Assembly (NCBI GenBank): GCA_022773025.1
Contig: JALEZF010000065.1
Coordinates: 1 to 44,993 of the forward strand
Direction of reading: 5' to 3'
Source: Clostridium sp.
GTDB lineage: Bacteria; Bacillota; Clostridia; Clostridiales; Clostridiaceae
Length of the DNA stretch: 44,993 nucleotides
In this document: piece by piece, positions 23,714 to 31,198 of the stretch
Position numbering within the stretch: position 1 is the first letter of the stretch
Layout: each line of letters starts with the position of its first letter
Made by a program: the position numbers and the translations under genes
The notes under the pieces: model-generated
What the model saw: the letters and a program-made list of their open reading frames with translations, nothing else
What the model was told of the DNA's origin: nothing
The model's database searches: none

Positions 23714-24106
23714 ATGAAAAAAGATTTCCAAAATGACATAGCTTTATTAAAGGAAATGATTTCTGGACTTGAAGAGAATTCTAAAGAAAAAGTGATTTTA
23801 CAATCTATGGTAGATGTTATGGAAAAGCTTAATGACAAAGTAGATTCATACTATAAGGATTTAGAGGAATATGTAGATTCTGTAGATAGGGATTTATCAG
23901 AAGTTAAGCTAGATATGTACGGATTAGAAGAAGATTTTAAAGAAGAACTAAATGAAGAATTAGATTTAGAAGAAGATGAGAAAGAAACTAAATATATAGA
24001 AATACCTTGCAAAAACTGCAATGAAATTATATACATGGATGAAGATTTAGTGAAAGCTCATGTGAAAATAGAGTGTCCAGTATGTCATGGAACGCTGAAT
24101 GAATAA
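23714..24106 (+). CDS. CD1247 N-terminal domain protein with C-terminal zinc ribbon
   Basis: 130 residues. The N-terminal half is helical and acidic (DFQNDIALLKEMISGLEE, VMEKLNDKVDSYYKDLEEY) and matches the family named after C. difficile CD1247. The C-terminus is a zinc ribbon with CKNC and CPVC pairs (IPCKNCNEIIYMDED through IECPVCHGTLNE). The protein is probably cytoplasmic and not enzymatic. Its function is unknown; I recall its presence between efp and spoIIIAA in other clostridia, which hints at sporulation or translation. GCAGG precedes the ATG weakly. A strong terminator starts at its stop codon. Confidence 0.72.
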   Translation: MKKDFQNDIALLKEMISGLEENSKEKVILQSMVDVMEKLNDKVDSYYKDLEEYVDSVDRDLSEVKLDMYGLEEDFKEELNEELDLEEDEKETKYIEIPCKNCNEIIYMDEDLVKAHVKIECPVCHGTLNE

Positions 24107-24144
24107 AAATAGCTCTTAGAGAAATTCTAAGGGCTATTTTTTTT
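24106..24144 (+). terminator. Intrinsic terminator after the CD1247-type gene
   Basis: AAAATAGCTCTTAGA (24106-24120) pairs with TTCTAAGGGCTATTTT (24125-24140) and is followed by more T residues. It isolates the spoIIIA operon from the efp region. Confidence 0.9.
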
Positions 24145-24196
24145 ATATATTTAAGTTATATTTTTTAGATTTCATAAATAAAGATTAGATATATAG

Positions 24197-24232
24197 AAGG
24201 AGGTGAAACATTAATCTAGATTTTTTCTAGAT
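24197..24232 (+). promoter_or_regulatory. Unusual ribosome site of spoIIIAA: hairpin between SD and ATG
   Basis: An ideal Shine-Dalgarno AAGGAGGTG (24197-24205) is 25 bases from ATG 24231, far outside the usual range. Between them ATCTAGA (24214-24220) and TCTAGAT (24226-24232) form a perfect 7-base hairpin with a T5 loop whose 3' arm includes the AT of the ATG. Folding it out leaves 8 bases. In frame, ATT at 24210 plus five codons ends at TAG 24228 just before the ATG. Confidence 0.7.
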
Positions 24233-25175
24233 GATAAAAAATATGAGAACAAAGGATTTTATAAAATTGTTACCAGTTACTATAACTAAAGAAATAGAAA
24301 CGGCGGACATTAATTTGAAAACAATACAAGAGATAAGGGTGAAGGTTGAAAAACCTATAATCATAGAAGATGACAGAGGGGAGCATATGCTTTCCTATAA
24401 TGTGACTAGAGATGATATGAAGGTCATAACTCAAAGAATAAGTAACTATTCTATTTATGCTTTTGAGGAAGAATTAAAGCAAGGATATATAACTATTGAA
24501 GGTGGACATCGTATAGGAATATCAGGAGACTGCGTCATAAAAGATGGCAGCGTAAGGACTATTAAAAATATATACTCATTAAATATGAGAATAAGTAGAG
24601 AAATAATAGGATGTGGACTAAAATACATCCCCTATATCATATCAAAGGGTAAAATACTAAATACAATAATAATATCTCCGCCTAAGTGTGGGAAAACCAC
24701 CATATTAAGAGATTTGGCTAGAATTATTTCTAACGGAGATAAGAGTCTAAATCTAAATGGGAAAAAGGTTTCTATAATAGATGAGAGAAGTGAAATTGCA
24801 GGATGCTACAAAGGTGTTCCTCAGCTAGATGTGGGCTTAAGAACAGATATATATGATAACTGTATAAAGAGTGAAGGAATAATAATGTCTATAAGAGCTC
24901 TTTCACCAGAGGTAGTGATTTGTGATGAAATAGGAACTAATAGAGATATAGAAAGCTTAGTACAAGCTTTAAATTCTGGAGTAAATGTAATAACTACTAT
25001 TCATGGCTTTAGTCTACAGGATTTATTTAATAGACCTGTTTTTAAAGAGCTTATTGACAATAATGTTTTTAAAAGAGCTCTTATATTGAGCAATAGGCTT
25101 GGTGTAGGCACCATAGAATCTATTTGGAATTTAGAGACGATGAAAGATCTATGGAAGGGGGAGGCCCATGATTAA
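24231..25175 (+). CDS. spoIIIAA: Stage III sporulation protein SpoIIIAA (ATPase)
   Basis: 314 residues, the secretion-type ATPase of the SpoIIIA-SpoIIQ channel between mother cell and forespore. The N-terminal domain contains IRVKVEKPIIIEDDRGEHML and YITIEGGHRIGISGD; the ATPase core has Walker A IISPPKCGKTTILRDLARII near residue 149, DERSEIAGCYKGVPQLDVG and VVICDEIGT as Walker B. A TAG lies directly before ATG 24231, so no longer start exists; ATG 24243 is the alternative. Expression is expected in the mother cell under sigma-E, but I could not place a correctly spaced promoter. The stop overlaps spoIIIAB by 8 bases. Confidence 0.95.
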   Translation: MIKNMRTKDFIKLLPVTITKEIETADINLKTIQEIRVKVEKPIIIEDDRGEHMLSYNVTRDDMKVITQRISNYSIYAFEEELKQGYITIEGGHRIGISGDCVIKDGSVRTIKNIYSLNMRISREIIGCGLKYIPYIISKGKILNTIIISPPKCGKTTILRDLARIISNGDKSLNLNGKKVSIIDERSEIAGCYKGVPQLDVGLRTDIYDNCIKSEGIIMSIRALSPEVVICDEIGTNRDIESLVQALNSGVNVITTIHGFSLQDLFNRPVFKELIDNNVFKRALILSNRLGVGTIESIWNLETMKDLWKGEAHD

Positions 25176-25686
25176 ATTACTTGGATTATTTATGATATTA
25201 ATTTCTTGTTCTTTAGGGGGGATATTGTACGGAAGTATCTTTAAAAGACGAGAAGATGAACTTAGAAAGGTTTATAGAAATACTATAGATCTAGAAAACA
25301 AGGTTTTATATTCTCGAGAACCTCTGCCATCTGCCTTAATGGATATAGGTGAGGCTGACTCTACAGAGATTGGGGCCATATTTCTTAATTGCTCTAAAAA
25401 GCTTTTAAACAATGAAGTTGATGACGTATATGATGCTTTTTCAGAGAGCATAAATGTAAGTAGAGATAAATTGGCTCTTAAAGATGATGATCTTCGAATA
25501 ATTTTAGATATGGCTAGGTCTTTAGGAAGTCTTGATGAAGAGGGTCACAAGAAAATATTCCAGTCAACGCTAGCTTTGCTAAAAAGAAATATGGAAGAAG
25601 CTCATGAATTAACTTTAAAAAATGGAAAGCTTTATAGATGTTTAGGCATTTCAGTAGGGCTTGTAATAGTTATAATATTCATTTAA
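25168..25686 (+). CDS. spoIIIAB: Stage III sporulation protein SpoIIIAB
   Basis: 172 residues: an N-terminal membrane segment (IKLLGLFMILISCSLGGILYG), a helical cytoplasmic domain with the family pattern RKVYRNTIDLENKVLYSREPL, DLARSLGSLDEEGHKK-type block (seen as DMARSLGSLDEEGHKKIFQ), and a C-terminal membrane segment. It resembles GspF-like domains and is thought to couple the SpoIIIAA ATPase to the membrane ring. It overlaps spoIIIAA by 8 bases; GGGGGAGG in the end of spoIIIAA is its ribosome site. Confidence 0.93.
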   Translation: MIKLLGLFMILISCSLGGILYGSIFKRREDELRKVYRNTIDLENKVLYSREPLPSALMDIGEADSTEIGAIFLNCSKKLLNNEVDDVYDAFSESINVSRDKLALKDDDLRIILDMARSLGSLDEEGHKKIFQSTLALLKRNMEEAHELTLKNGKLYRCLGISVGLVIVIIFI

Positions 25687-25707
25687 AGAGATGTGAGGTG
25701 GGTTAAA

Positions 25708-25905
25708 GTGTTAGATGTAGGATTATTATTTAAATTAGGCGGAGTAGGAATACTCATAATAATTTTAGATAAGGTATTAAAAAGCAGCGGAAAAGATGAC
25801 ATAGCAGTTATAACTAATATAGCTGGGGTTGTTATAATACTTCTTATGGTTGTGTCCTTAATTGCTAGATTATTTGACTCTGTAAGGACTATGTTTCAGT
25901 TATAG
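25708..25905 (+). CDS. spoIIIAC: Stage III sporulation protein SpoIIIAC
   Basis: 65 residues with two membrane segments (LLFKLGGVGILIIILDKVL and AGVVIILLMVVSLIARLF); family signature LDVGLLFKLGGVGILI and DSVRTMFQL at the end. It is a small membrane component of the SpoIIIA complex. GTG 25708 is the start: GAGGTGGG lies 5 bases before it, whereas the GTG at 25693 precedes that site. Length matches homologues of about 65-68 residues. Confidence 0.92.
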   Translation: MLDVGLLFKLGGVGILIIILDKVLKSSGKDDIAVITNIAGVVIILLMVVSLIARLFDSVRTMFQL

Positions 25906-25913
25906 GAGGAATT

Positions 25914-26297
25914 ATGGATATAGTAAAGATATGTAGTTTTGCATTGGTAGCTTTATTTTTATATTTGATTTTTAAAGGAAGAAGAGATGATATAGCGGTA
26001 TTTATACCTATTGTAGCAGGAGCTCTTATATTTATAGCTCTTATTCCTCAAATTTCAAGTGTAATTTCATTCATGAAAAATCTAGCATCAAAAGCAAATA
26101 TAGATACCATGTATATAGGCACAGTTATGAAAATAATAGCTATAGCATATATAGCGTCCTTTTGCAGTGAATTATGTAAAGATGCAGGCTCAGGTAGTTT
26201 AGCATCAAAGATAGAGTTTTCAGGAAAAATATTAATATTGGTTTTGGCGGTGCCTATTTTAATGGCAGTGCTAGATTCAATACTTAAGATTATGTAG
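25914..26297 (+). CDS. spoIIIAD: Stage III sporulation protein SpoIIIAD
   Basis: 127 residues with about four membrane segments. DIVKICSFALVALFLYLIFKG, RRDDIAVFIPIVAGALIF and KIIAIAYIASFCSELCKDAG are family blocks. It is homologous to SpoIIIAC and presumably forms part of the membrane export gate of the SpoIIIA channel. TAGGAGGAATT precedes the ATG, eight bases after spoIIIAC. Confidence 0.93.
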   Translation: MDIVKICSFALVALFLYLIFKGRRDDIAVFIPIVAGALIFIALIPQISSVISFMKNLASKANIDTMYIGTVMKIIAIAYIASFCSELCKDAGSGSLASKIEFSGKILILVLAVPILMAVLDSILKIM

Positions 26298-26304
26298 GTG
26301 AGGT

Positions 26305-27459
26305 ATGAAAAAAAAGATTATTATATTTAGTTTCATTTTCATTGTTCTCATTGGTGTTAGAGCATGGGCATCTACAGAAAATACTATAGATAGTGATACA
26401 CAAAATAAAATTAGCAATCTATATAACTACATAACAAATTTGAAACTAGAAGAAGAGCTTTTTAATGATATGAGTCCAAAGGAATTTGTAGAATATATAG
26501 TTAAAAATGGAGAGGCTCCATATACCATGAAGGACTATGCAGGCATAATAACAAAGTATTTTTTCAAGGAATTAAGTGCCACAATGAAAATTATGATATC
26601 AATCATAATAGTTGGACTTTTATGTGGACTCCTTAAAAATCTTCAAAGTGCATTCAGTAGTGAAAAACTCTGTGATATAGCGTATTTTGCATGTTATGGT
26701 GTTTTAATAGTGCTTTTATCTAAAGGCTTTTTAATGGCCATAGGAATTGCAAAAGATGCTATAGGAGATCTAACAAATTTGATGGCTGCACTGATACCTG
26801 TGCTTTTAGGTCTTATTGTAGGAGTTGGAGGGGTCAGTCAGGTGGCTACATTAGATCCTTTAGTATTAGTTGTAGTAAATATAGTTCCAAGAATATATGT
26901 AAACTTTATAATACCACTGATACTTATGGGGTTTGTATTGAATTTTGTTAATAATATCTCTAAAGACTACAAAATATCTAAATTAACTAAGCTATGTAAA
27001 CAAGCTGTGCTGTGGATACAGGGTATAATAATGACAATATTTATTGGAATTGTAACTGTAAGAGGAATTACCTCTAGTACATTAGATGCAGTAACAGCAA
27101 AGACAGCAAAATTTGCTGTAGACAATTTCATCCCTGTAGTTGGTAAGGCTTTATCTGATGCCGTTGCCACAGTTGCAGGATATTCATTAGTACTTAAAAA
27201 TGCAATAAGTACCTTGGGACTTATTTTAGTTATATTTATATTATTGGTGCCTATAATAAAGTTATTTTTAACATCAATAATATATAAATTGACAGCTTCT
27301 CTTTTAGAGCCCGTTAGTGAGAATAGAATAACAGATTGTATAACTTCGGCAGGGGATTCATTAGTTTTAATAATGTCATGTCTTATATGTATATCTGTTA
27401 TGTTTTTTATAATGATATCTATAATGGCATCGGCAGGCAAGTTCTTACTGGGTACTTAA
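26305..27459 (+). CDS. spoIIIAE: Stage III sporulation protein SpoIIIAE
   Basis: 384 residues. A signal peptide (MKKKIIIFSFIFIVLIGVRAWA, described as residues 1-22) precedes a polar domain to about residue 90 and then seven or so membrane segments, with PVLLGLIVGVGGVSQVATLDP and GIVTVRGITSSTLDAVTAKT as recognisable blocks. It is the largest polytopic subunit of the mother cell-forespore channel. GTAGGTGAGG lies just before the ATG, 7 bases after spoIIIAD, and AAAAAGGAGG before the next gene keeps the operon tight. Confidence 0.94.
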   Translation: MKKKIIIFSFIFIVLIGVRAWASTENTIDSDTQNKISNLYNYITNLKLEEELFNDMSPKEFVEYIVKNGEAPYTMKDYAGIITKYFFKELSATMKIMISIIIVGLLCGLLKNLQSAFSSEKLCDIAYFACYGVLIVLLSKGFLMAIGIAKDAIGDLTNLMAALIPVLLGLIVGVGGVSQVATLDPLVLVVVNIVPRIYVNFIIPLILMGFVLNFVNNISKDYKISKLTKLCKQAVLWIQGIIMTIFIGIVTVRGITSSTLDAVTAKTAKFAVDNFIPVVGKALSDAVATVAGYSLVLKNAISTLGLILVIFILLVPIIKLFLTSIIYKLTASLLEPVSENRITDCITSAGDSLVLIMSCLICISVMFFIMISIMASAGKFLLGT

Positions 27460-27472
27460 AAAGGAGGAAACT

Positions 27473-28051
27473 ATGGAGGGATTAAAAACTTGGATAACAA
27501 CCATATGTGCAGGGGTATTTTTTATAACAGCCGTAGAAATGATACTGCCAGACAACTCTTTAAAGAAATATGCAAAGTTTGTACTGGGTTTAATATTAAT
27601 GATCATAATAATAAATCCTATAATAAAAATTTTAAATGGAACAGATATAAATGTATCCTCATATTTGAATGAGTACGAGAATATACTTGAGAATGAAGAG
27701 GAAAAATCCATAGAACAAAAGTCAAATAGCATTAAAAATACTCAAGCTGTCTTTGAAAAAAACATCGAGAAGATAACTTTAAAAACATTAAAAGAAAATT
27801 ATCCTAAGGATAACTTTGAAATAACTGTAGAGACAAAATACGATAAAGAAGAAAACATATTTTCTATAGAATCAATAAATATACTGCTTGATGAAGGTGG
27901 AATTAAACCGATCAAAAAGGTTGAAATAAACAAAGAAGCTGATGAAAACAGTGGCAATAAAGAGGTAGACAATAAAAAGATGAAAGAGCTCATAGAGAAG
28001 ACATTAAATATAGAGGAAAAAGCTATTCACATTTATAGCAAAGATAAATAA
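27473..28051 (+). CDS. spoIIIAF: Stage III sporulation protein SpoIIIAF
   Basis: 192 residues: two N-terminal membrane segments (TWITTICAGVFFITAVEMIL and YAKFVLGLILMIIIINPIIK) with the family motif MILPDNSLKKYAKFVLGL, followed by an acidic extracytoplasmic domain (about 60-192) with a ring-building-motif-like fold in homologues. AAAGGAGGAAAC precedes the ATG. Confidence 0.93.
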   Translation: MEGLKTWITTICAGVFFITAVEMILPDNSLKKYAKFVLGLILMIIIINPIIKILNGTDINVSSYLNEYENILENEEEKSIEQKSNSIKNTQAVFEKNIEKITLKTLKENYPKDNFEITVETKYDKEENIFSIESINILLDEGGIKPIKKVEINKEADENSGNKEVDNKKMKELIEKTLNIEEKAIHIYSKDK

Positions 28052-28063
28052 GGGGGGTGCCTT

Positions 28064-28672
28064 ATGGATATTAAAAAAATCATACAAAACCTAGAAAATA
28101 AAAATTTGAAAAAAAATTTTTATAATCTATTAATAGTTTTACTTATAGGTGTTCTAATAATTCTAGTAAGTAGCTTCTTCAATAGTAATAAGAAAAGTTC
28201 AGCTACACTAGCCGGCAAAGATAACTCCAATGAAGAAAATGTCATAAAGGAACAGGAAGTTAATGATGCCTTAAGCAGTTATGAGGCTAGTCAAAAGGAA
28301 CAGCTTAGAACCATATTATCATCCATAGATGGGGTAGGAAAAGTTGAGGTTATGCTTACTGTAGAAAGCACTTCAGAAAAAGTTCCAGCTGTAGATATTA
28401 CAAAATCTACAACTAACACTAATGAAAAAGACAATTCAGGAGGTACTAGGGAAAATGTTCAACAAAATGATGGTACAAAAGTAGTTATGTCCAACACAGG
28501 AGACACCAACGCACCTTTAATATTAAAGGTTTTAAATCCTAAGATAAATGGAGTTGTTATAGTTGCAGAGGGCGGCGAGAATAAAACTTTACAATATAAT
28601 ATTATAAAGACTGTATCAACCCTATATAATATTCCAGAACATAAAGTAAGCGTATTTTCTATGAAGAAGTAG
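28064..28672 (+). CDS. spoIIIAG: Stage III sporulation protein SpoIIIAG
   Basis: 202 residues: one N-terminal membrane segment (NLLIVLLIGVLIILVSSFF) and an intermembrane ring-building domain with LRTILSSIDGVGKVEVMLT and INGVVIVAEGGENKTLQYN, close to EscJ/FliF-type rings. SpoIIIAG forms a large oligomeric ring in the space between mother cell and forespore. A low-complexity Thr/Asn/Gly-rich insert (about 107-145) interrupts the domain, as in other family members. AAGGGGGG precedes the ATG. Confidence 0.94.
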   Translation: MDIKKIIQNLENKNLKKNFYNLLIVLLIGVLIILVSSFFNSNKKSSATLAGKDNSNEENVIKEQEVNDALSSYEASQKEQLRTILSSIDGVGKVEVMLTVESTSEKVPAVDITKSTTNTNEKDNSGGTRENVQQNDGTKVVMSNTGDTNAPLILKVLNPKINGVVIVAEGGENKTLQYNIIKTVSTLYNIPEHKVSVFSMKK

Positions 28673-28714
28673 AATATAATTTAGTATTAGTATAAATAAG
28701 TGGGAGGAGATCAT

Positions 28715-29215
28715 ATGAATAAAAAACAAGCTGGCATAATATTAGCATTACTTGCATTGATAGTAATAGCAGGAGTTGCAGCTACAAAGGTTAATGGGCC
28801 TATGGGGGATGTGGCCGATTCTGATTGGAACTTTGGACAAACTACAGCATCTTTAGAGGATAAAAAAGAGGAAAATTACTTCGACGAACAAAGAACTCAA
28901 AAGGTAACAAAAGACTCTGAATCTGTAGAGGCATTAAAGACTATAATGAATAATGAAAATGTTCCAAGTGAAGAAAGAGCCAGTGCAGCTAAGAAACAAG
29001 AAGTTTTAATAACTAAGTCTAACAATGAAAACAGAATAGAAACTACTCTAAAGACTAAGGGCTTTGAGGATGTTCTTTGTATAATAGAGGAAGACAAAGT
29101 TAGAGTTATAGTTAAAAGTTCTGAAGAACTAACGGCACAGCAAAGACAACAAATTCAAGAAGTTGCAACAAGCATATCAAAATTGCCAATGGTAGAAATA
29201 GAGCAAAAGAAATAA
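28715..29215 (+). CDS. spoIIIAH: Stage III sporulation protein SpoIIIAH
   Basis: 166 residues: membrane segment AGIILALLALIVIAGVAATK, a linker and a C-terminal EscJ/YscJ-like ring-building domain (about 80-166). SpoIIIAH binds forespore SpoIIQ to join the two halves of the channel. I chose ATG 28715 because GTGGGAGGAG (28700 region) is its ribosome site; the GTG at 28700 is inside it. Last gene of the spoIIIA operon, followed by a perfect terminator. Confidence 0.93.
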   Translation: MNKKQAGIILALLALIVIAGVAATKVNGPMGDVADSDWNFGQTTASLEDKKEENYFDEQRTQKVTKDSESVEALKTIMNNENVPSEERASAAKKQEVLITKSNNENRIETTLKTKGFEDVLCIIEEDKVRVIVKSSEELTAQQRQQIQEVATSISKLPMVEIEQKK

Positions 29216-29227
29216 GAATATATATAT

Positions 29228-29265
29228 AAATAAGTGGTAAGAATAAAATCTTACCACTTATTTAT
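29228..29265 (+). terminator. Intrinsic terminator of the spoIIIA operon
   Basis: AAATAAGTGGTAAGA (29228-29242) and its exact complement (29249-29263) form a 15-base stem with a six-base loop. The T tract is short. Confidence 0.85.
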
Positions 29266-29290
29266 GCTTTATAATAGCATAAATAATTAA

Positions 29291-29319
29291 TTGTAAAAAC
29301 ATAATCTATTTGATATAAT
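29291..29319 (+). promoter_or_regulatory. Sigma-A promoter of asp23 with extended -10
   Basis: TTGTAA (29291-29296) and TATAAT (29314-29319) are 17 bases apart, and TG at 29311-29312 gives an extended -10. The start would be near 29326, about 43 bases before the ATG. A small hairpin TTTTGC-TAT-GCAAAA (29338-29352) abuts the ribosome site. Confidence 0.8.
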
Positions 29320-29368
29320 AAGTTTATGATTAACAAGTTTTGCTATGCAAAAGTAGGAGGGTTGTTCT

Positions 29369-29758
29369 ATGAATGAAGTAAAAAAGGAAGACTCCAACAT
29401 AGGCATTGTTAAAATATCAGATGATGTTGTTAGTGTAATAGCATCTATTGCAACATCGGAGATAACTGGTGTAGCTAGTACTGATGCTGGAATGGTAGGT
29501 AGTATTGCTCACATGGTAACAGGAAAGAAGAGCAATACAAAGGGTGTTAAAGTAGCAGTTGGAGAAAAAGATGCTTCTATAGATATTGCTATTGCAGTTG
29601 AATATGGAATTAAGATTCCAGAGATAGTAAGCCAAGTTCAGGATAATGTAAAGAAAACTGTTGAAGCCATGACTGGTCTTTCAGTAGCTGCTGTAAATGT
29701 TTATGTTCAGAGCATTATTTTAAAAAAAACATCACAAAATAATCCAGAAACAAAATAA
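29369..29758 (+). CDS. Asp23/Gls24 family envelope stress response protein (YqhY-like)
   Basis: 129 residues, Asp23 family: VKISDDVVSVIASIATSEIT and the GVKVAVGEKDASIDIAIAVE and PEIVSQVQDNVKKTVEAMTG blocks are typical. YqhY in the same genomic place in B. subtilis lies next to acetyl-CoA carboxylase genes and affects fatty-acid synthesis; here those genes are absent and nusB follows. It is cytoplasmic or peripherally membrane bound. GTAGGAGGGTTG precedes the ATG. A good sigma-A promoter and terminator bracket it, so it is mainly a single-gene unit. Confidence 0.93.
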   Translation: MNEVKKEDSNIGIVKISDDVVSVIASIATSEITGVASTDAGMVGSIAHMVTGKKSNTKGVKVAVGEKDASIDIAIAVEYGIKIPEIVSQVQDNVKKTVEAMTGLSVAAVNVYVQSIILKKTSQNNPETK

Positions 29759-29763
29759 TCATG

Positions 29764-29797
29764 AGCACCCTCTGAAATCAGAGGGTGCTAATTATTT
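29764..29797 (+). terminator. Hairpin after asp23
   Basis: AGCACCCTCTGA and TCAGAGGGTGCT (29764-29775 / 29778-29789) form a GC-rich perfect 12-base stem, followed by AATTATTTG. The T tract is weak, but the stem is the strongest in the window. Confidence 0.75.
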
Positions 29798-29847
29798 GAT
29801 AATGTATGAATTTTTAGGAAACAAGGTGTATTTTTAAAATAAATACG

Positions 29848-29874
29848 TTGATAATAATAATAATATAGTATAAT
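29848..29874 (+). promoter_or_regulatory. Probable promoter of the nusB operon
   Basis: TTGATA (29848-29853) and TATAAT (29869-29874) have good hexamers but only 15 bases between them. It lies directly after the asp23 terminator and 32 bases before nusB. Confidence 0.5.
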
Positions 29875-29905
29875 TTATAGTAGAGTATATAACTAGGAGG
29901 ACATT

Positions 29906-30310
29906 ATGAGTAGAAAAAGATCAAGAGAAGTAGCAATGGAGTTATTATTTGAGAATAGTATAAAAAAAGAGAAACCAGAAGAAATAATTGATAACTTCTT
30001 AGAAAATACTGAGTATGATACGGAAAGTTTAGATATGACATACATAAGGGATATATTATCAGGAATAGAAAATAATATATCACAAATAGATGAAACTATA
30101 GAAAAATATTTAGTGAAATGGAAGCTTTCTAGAATATCAAAAGTAAATCTTTCTATTTTAAGACTTGCAACCTATGAGATATTATTTGATGATAAAATTC
30201 CATTTAAGGTTTCAATTAACGAAGCATTAGATTTGACAAGAAGATATTCTGATGAGAGTTCGGTTGCCTTTGTAAATGGAGTTTTAGATAAAATTTCAAA
30301 AATTAATTAG
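29906..30310 (+). CDS. nusB: Transcription antitermination factor NusB
   Basis: 134 residues, all helical. SRKRSREVAMELLFENS, ISKVNLSILRLATYEILF and KVSINEALDLTRRYSDE with FVNGVLDKI are the family signatures. NusB with NusE (S10) binds boxA RNA and supports rRNA antitermination. TAGGAGGACAT precedes the ATG. It is the first gene of a long run of closely spaced genes to recN (nusB-folD-xseA-xseB-ispA-dxs-tlyA-nadK-argR-recN). Confidence 0.96.
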   Translation: MSRKRSREVAMELLFENSIKKEKPEEIIDNFLENTEYDTESLDMTYIRDILSGIENNISQIDETIEKYLVKWKLSRISKVNLSILRLATYEILFDDKIPFKVSINEALDLTRRYSDESSVAFVNGVLDKISKIN

Positions 30311-30322
30311 GGGGAGATTCAA

Positions 30323-31198
30323 TTGACACAGACTATTGATGGAAGATCTTATGCTAAAAACTTAAAGTCATCTATGAAAGAAGAGATTATTAAGGCTAGT
30401 GAAAAGGGCATTAGACCACCCTCACTAGCAACCATCCTAATATCAAATGATGGAGGTTCAGTATACTACGTAAACAACCAAAGAAAAGTCTGTGAAGAAG
30501 TAGGGGTTAATTTTAACATTGTAAAATTAGATGAAAACACAAAAGAAGATGAAATTTTAAAGGTTATAGACAATTTGAATCAGGACAATAATATAGATGG
30601 TATCATGCTTCAGGTTCCACTTCCTAAAGGGTTAAATGAAAATTTAATAACTAATAGGATAAGTCCAGAGAAAGATGTAGATGGACTTACAGACCTTAAT
30701 ACAGGAAAGTTTTATAGAGGTGAAAAGGCATTTATCCCTTGCACACCTAGAAGTGCATTAGAGCTTATTAAAAGCACTAATTGTGACATTAAGGGTAAGA
30801 AGGCTGTAGTGTTAGGCAGAAGTAATATAGTTGGAAAGCCTATGTTTCAACTTTTGTTAAATGAAAATGCCACTGTGACAGTATGCCACTCTAAAACCGT
30901 AAATCTTAAAGAAGTCTGCAGTGAAGCTGATATATTAGTAGTTGCTATTGGAAAACCTAAGTTTGTAGATGATTCCTTTGTGAAGGAAGGCGCCATTGTA
31001 ATTGATGTAGGAACTTCATCATTTAATGGAAAGATATGCGGAGATGTGGACTTTGATAAAGTATACAATAAAGCATCCCATATAACCCCAGTTCCAGGGG
31101 GCGTTGGAGCTTTGACTACAACTTTATTAGTTAAAAATACGTATGAGGCATGGGAAAAAAATGTTTGTAAAAACTTTGACAGTATCAGCATTAAATAA
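30323..31198 (+). CDS. folD: Bifunctional methylenetetrahydrofolate dehydrogenase / methenyltetrahydrofolate cyclohydrolase FolD
   Basis: 291 residues. It interconverts 5,10-methylene-, methenyl- and 10-formyl-tetrahydrofolate with NADP. YYVNNQRKVCEEVGV carries the catalytic Lys, MLQVPLPKGLNE and PEKDVDGLTDLNTG bind folate, VLGRSNIVGKPM is the nucleotide-binding loop, and TPVPGGVGALTTTLLVKNT ends the family. The start is TTG 30323: GGGGGAGATT lies 5 bases upstream and no ATG fits. Length is normal. Overlaps xseA by 38 bases. Confidence 0.96.
   Translation: MTQTIDGRSYAKNLKSSMKEEIIKASEKGIRPPSLATILISNDGGSVYYVNNQRKVCEEVGVNFNIVKLDENTKEDEILKVIDNLNQDNNIDGIMLQVPLPKGLNENLITNRISPEKDVDGLTDLNTGKFYRGEKAFIPCTPRSALELIKSTNCDIKGKKAVVLGRSNIVGKPMFQLLLNENATVTVCHSKTVNLKEVCSEADILVVAIGKPKFVDDSFVKEGAIVIDVGTSSFNGKICGDVDFDKVYNKASHITPVPGGVGALTTTLLVKNTYEAWEKNVCKNFDSISIK

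Noticed and set aside
24145-24180. Sigma-E promoter for spoIIIAA using CATAAATA at 24173
   Set aside because: No ATA-type -35 at an acceptable distance; the A/T-rich stretch gives many false matches.
26967-27440. 157-residue minus-strand frame in spoIIIAE
   Set aside because: Complement of a membrane-protein gene; no start signals and no homology.
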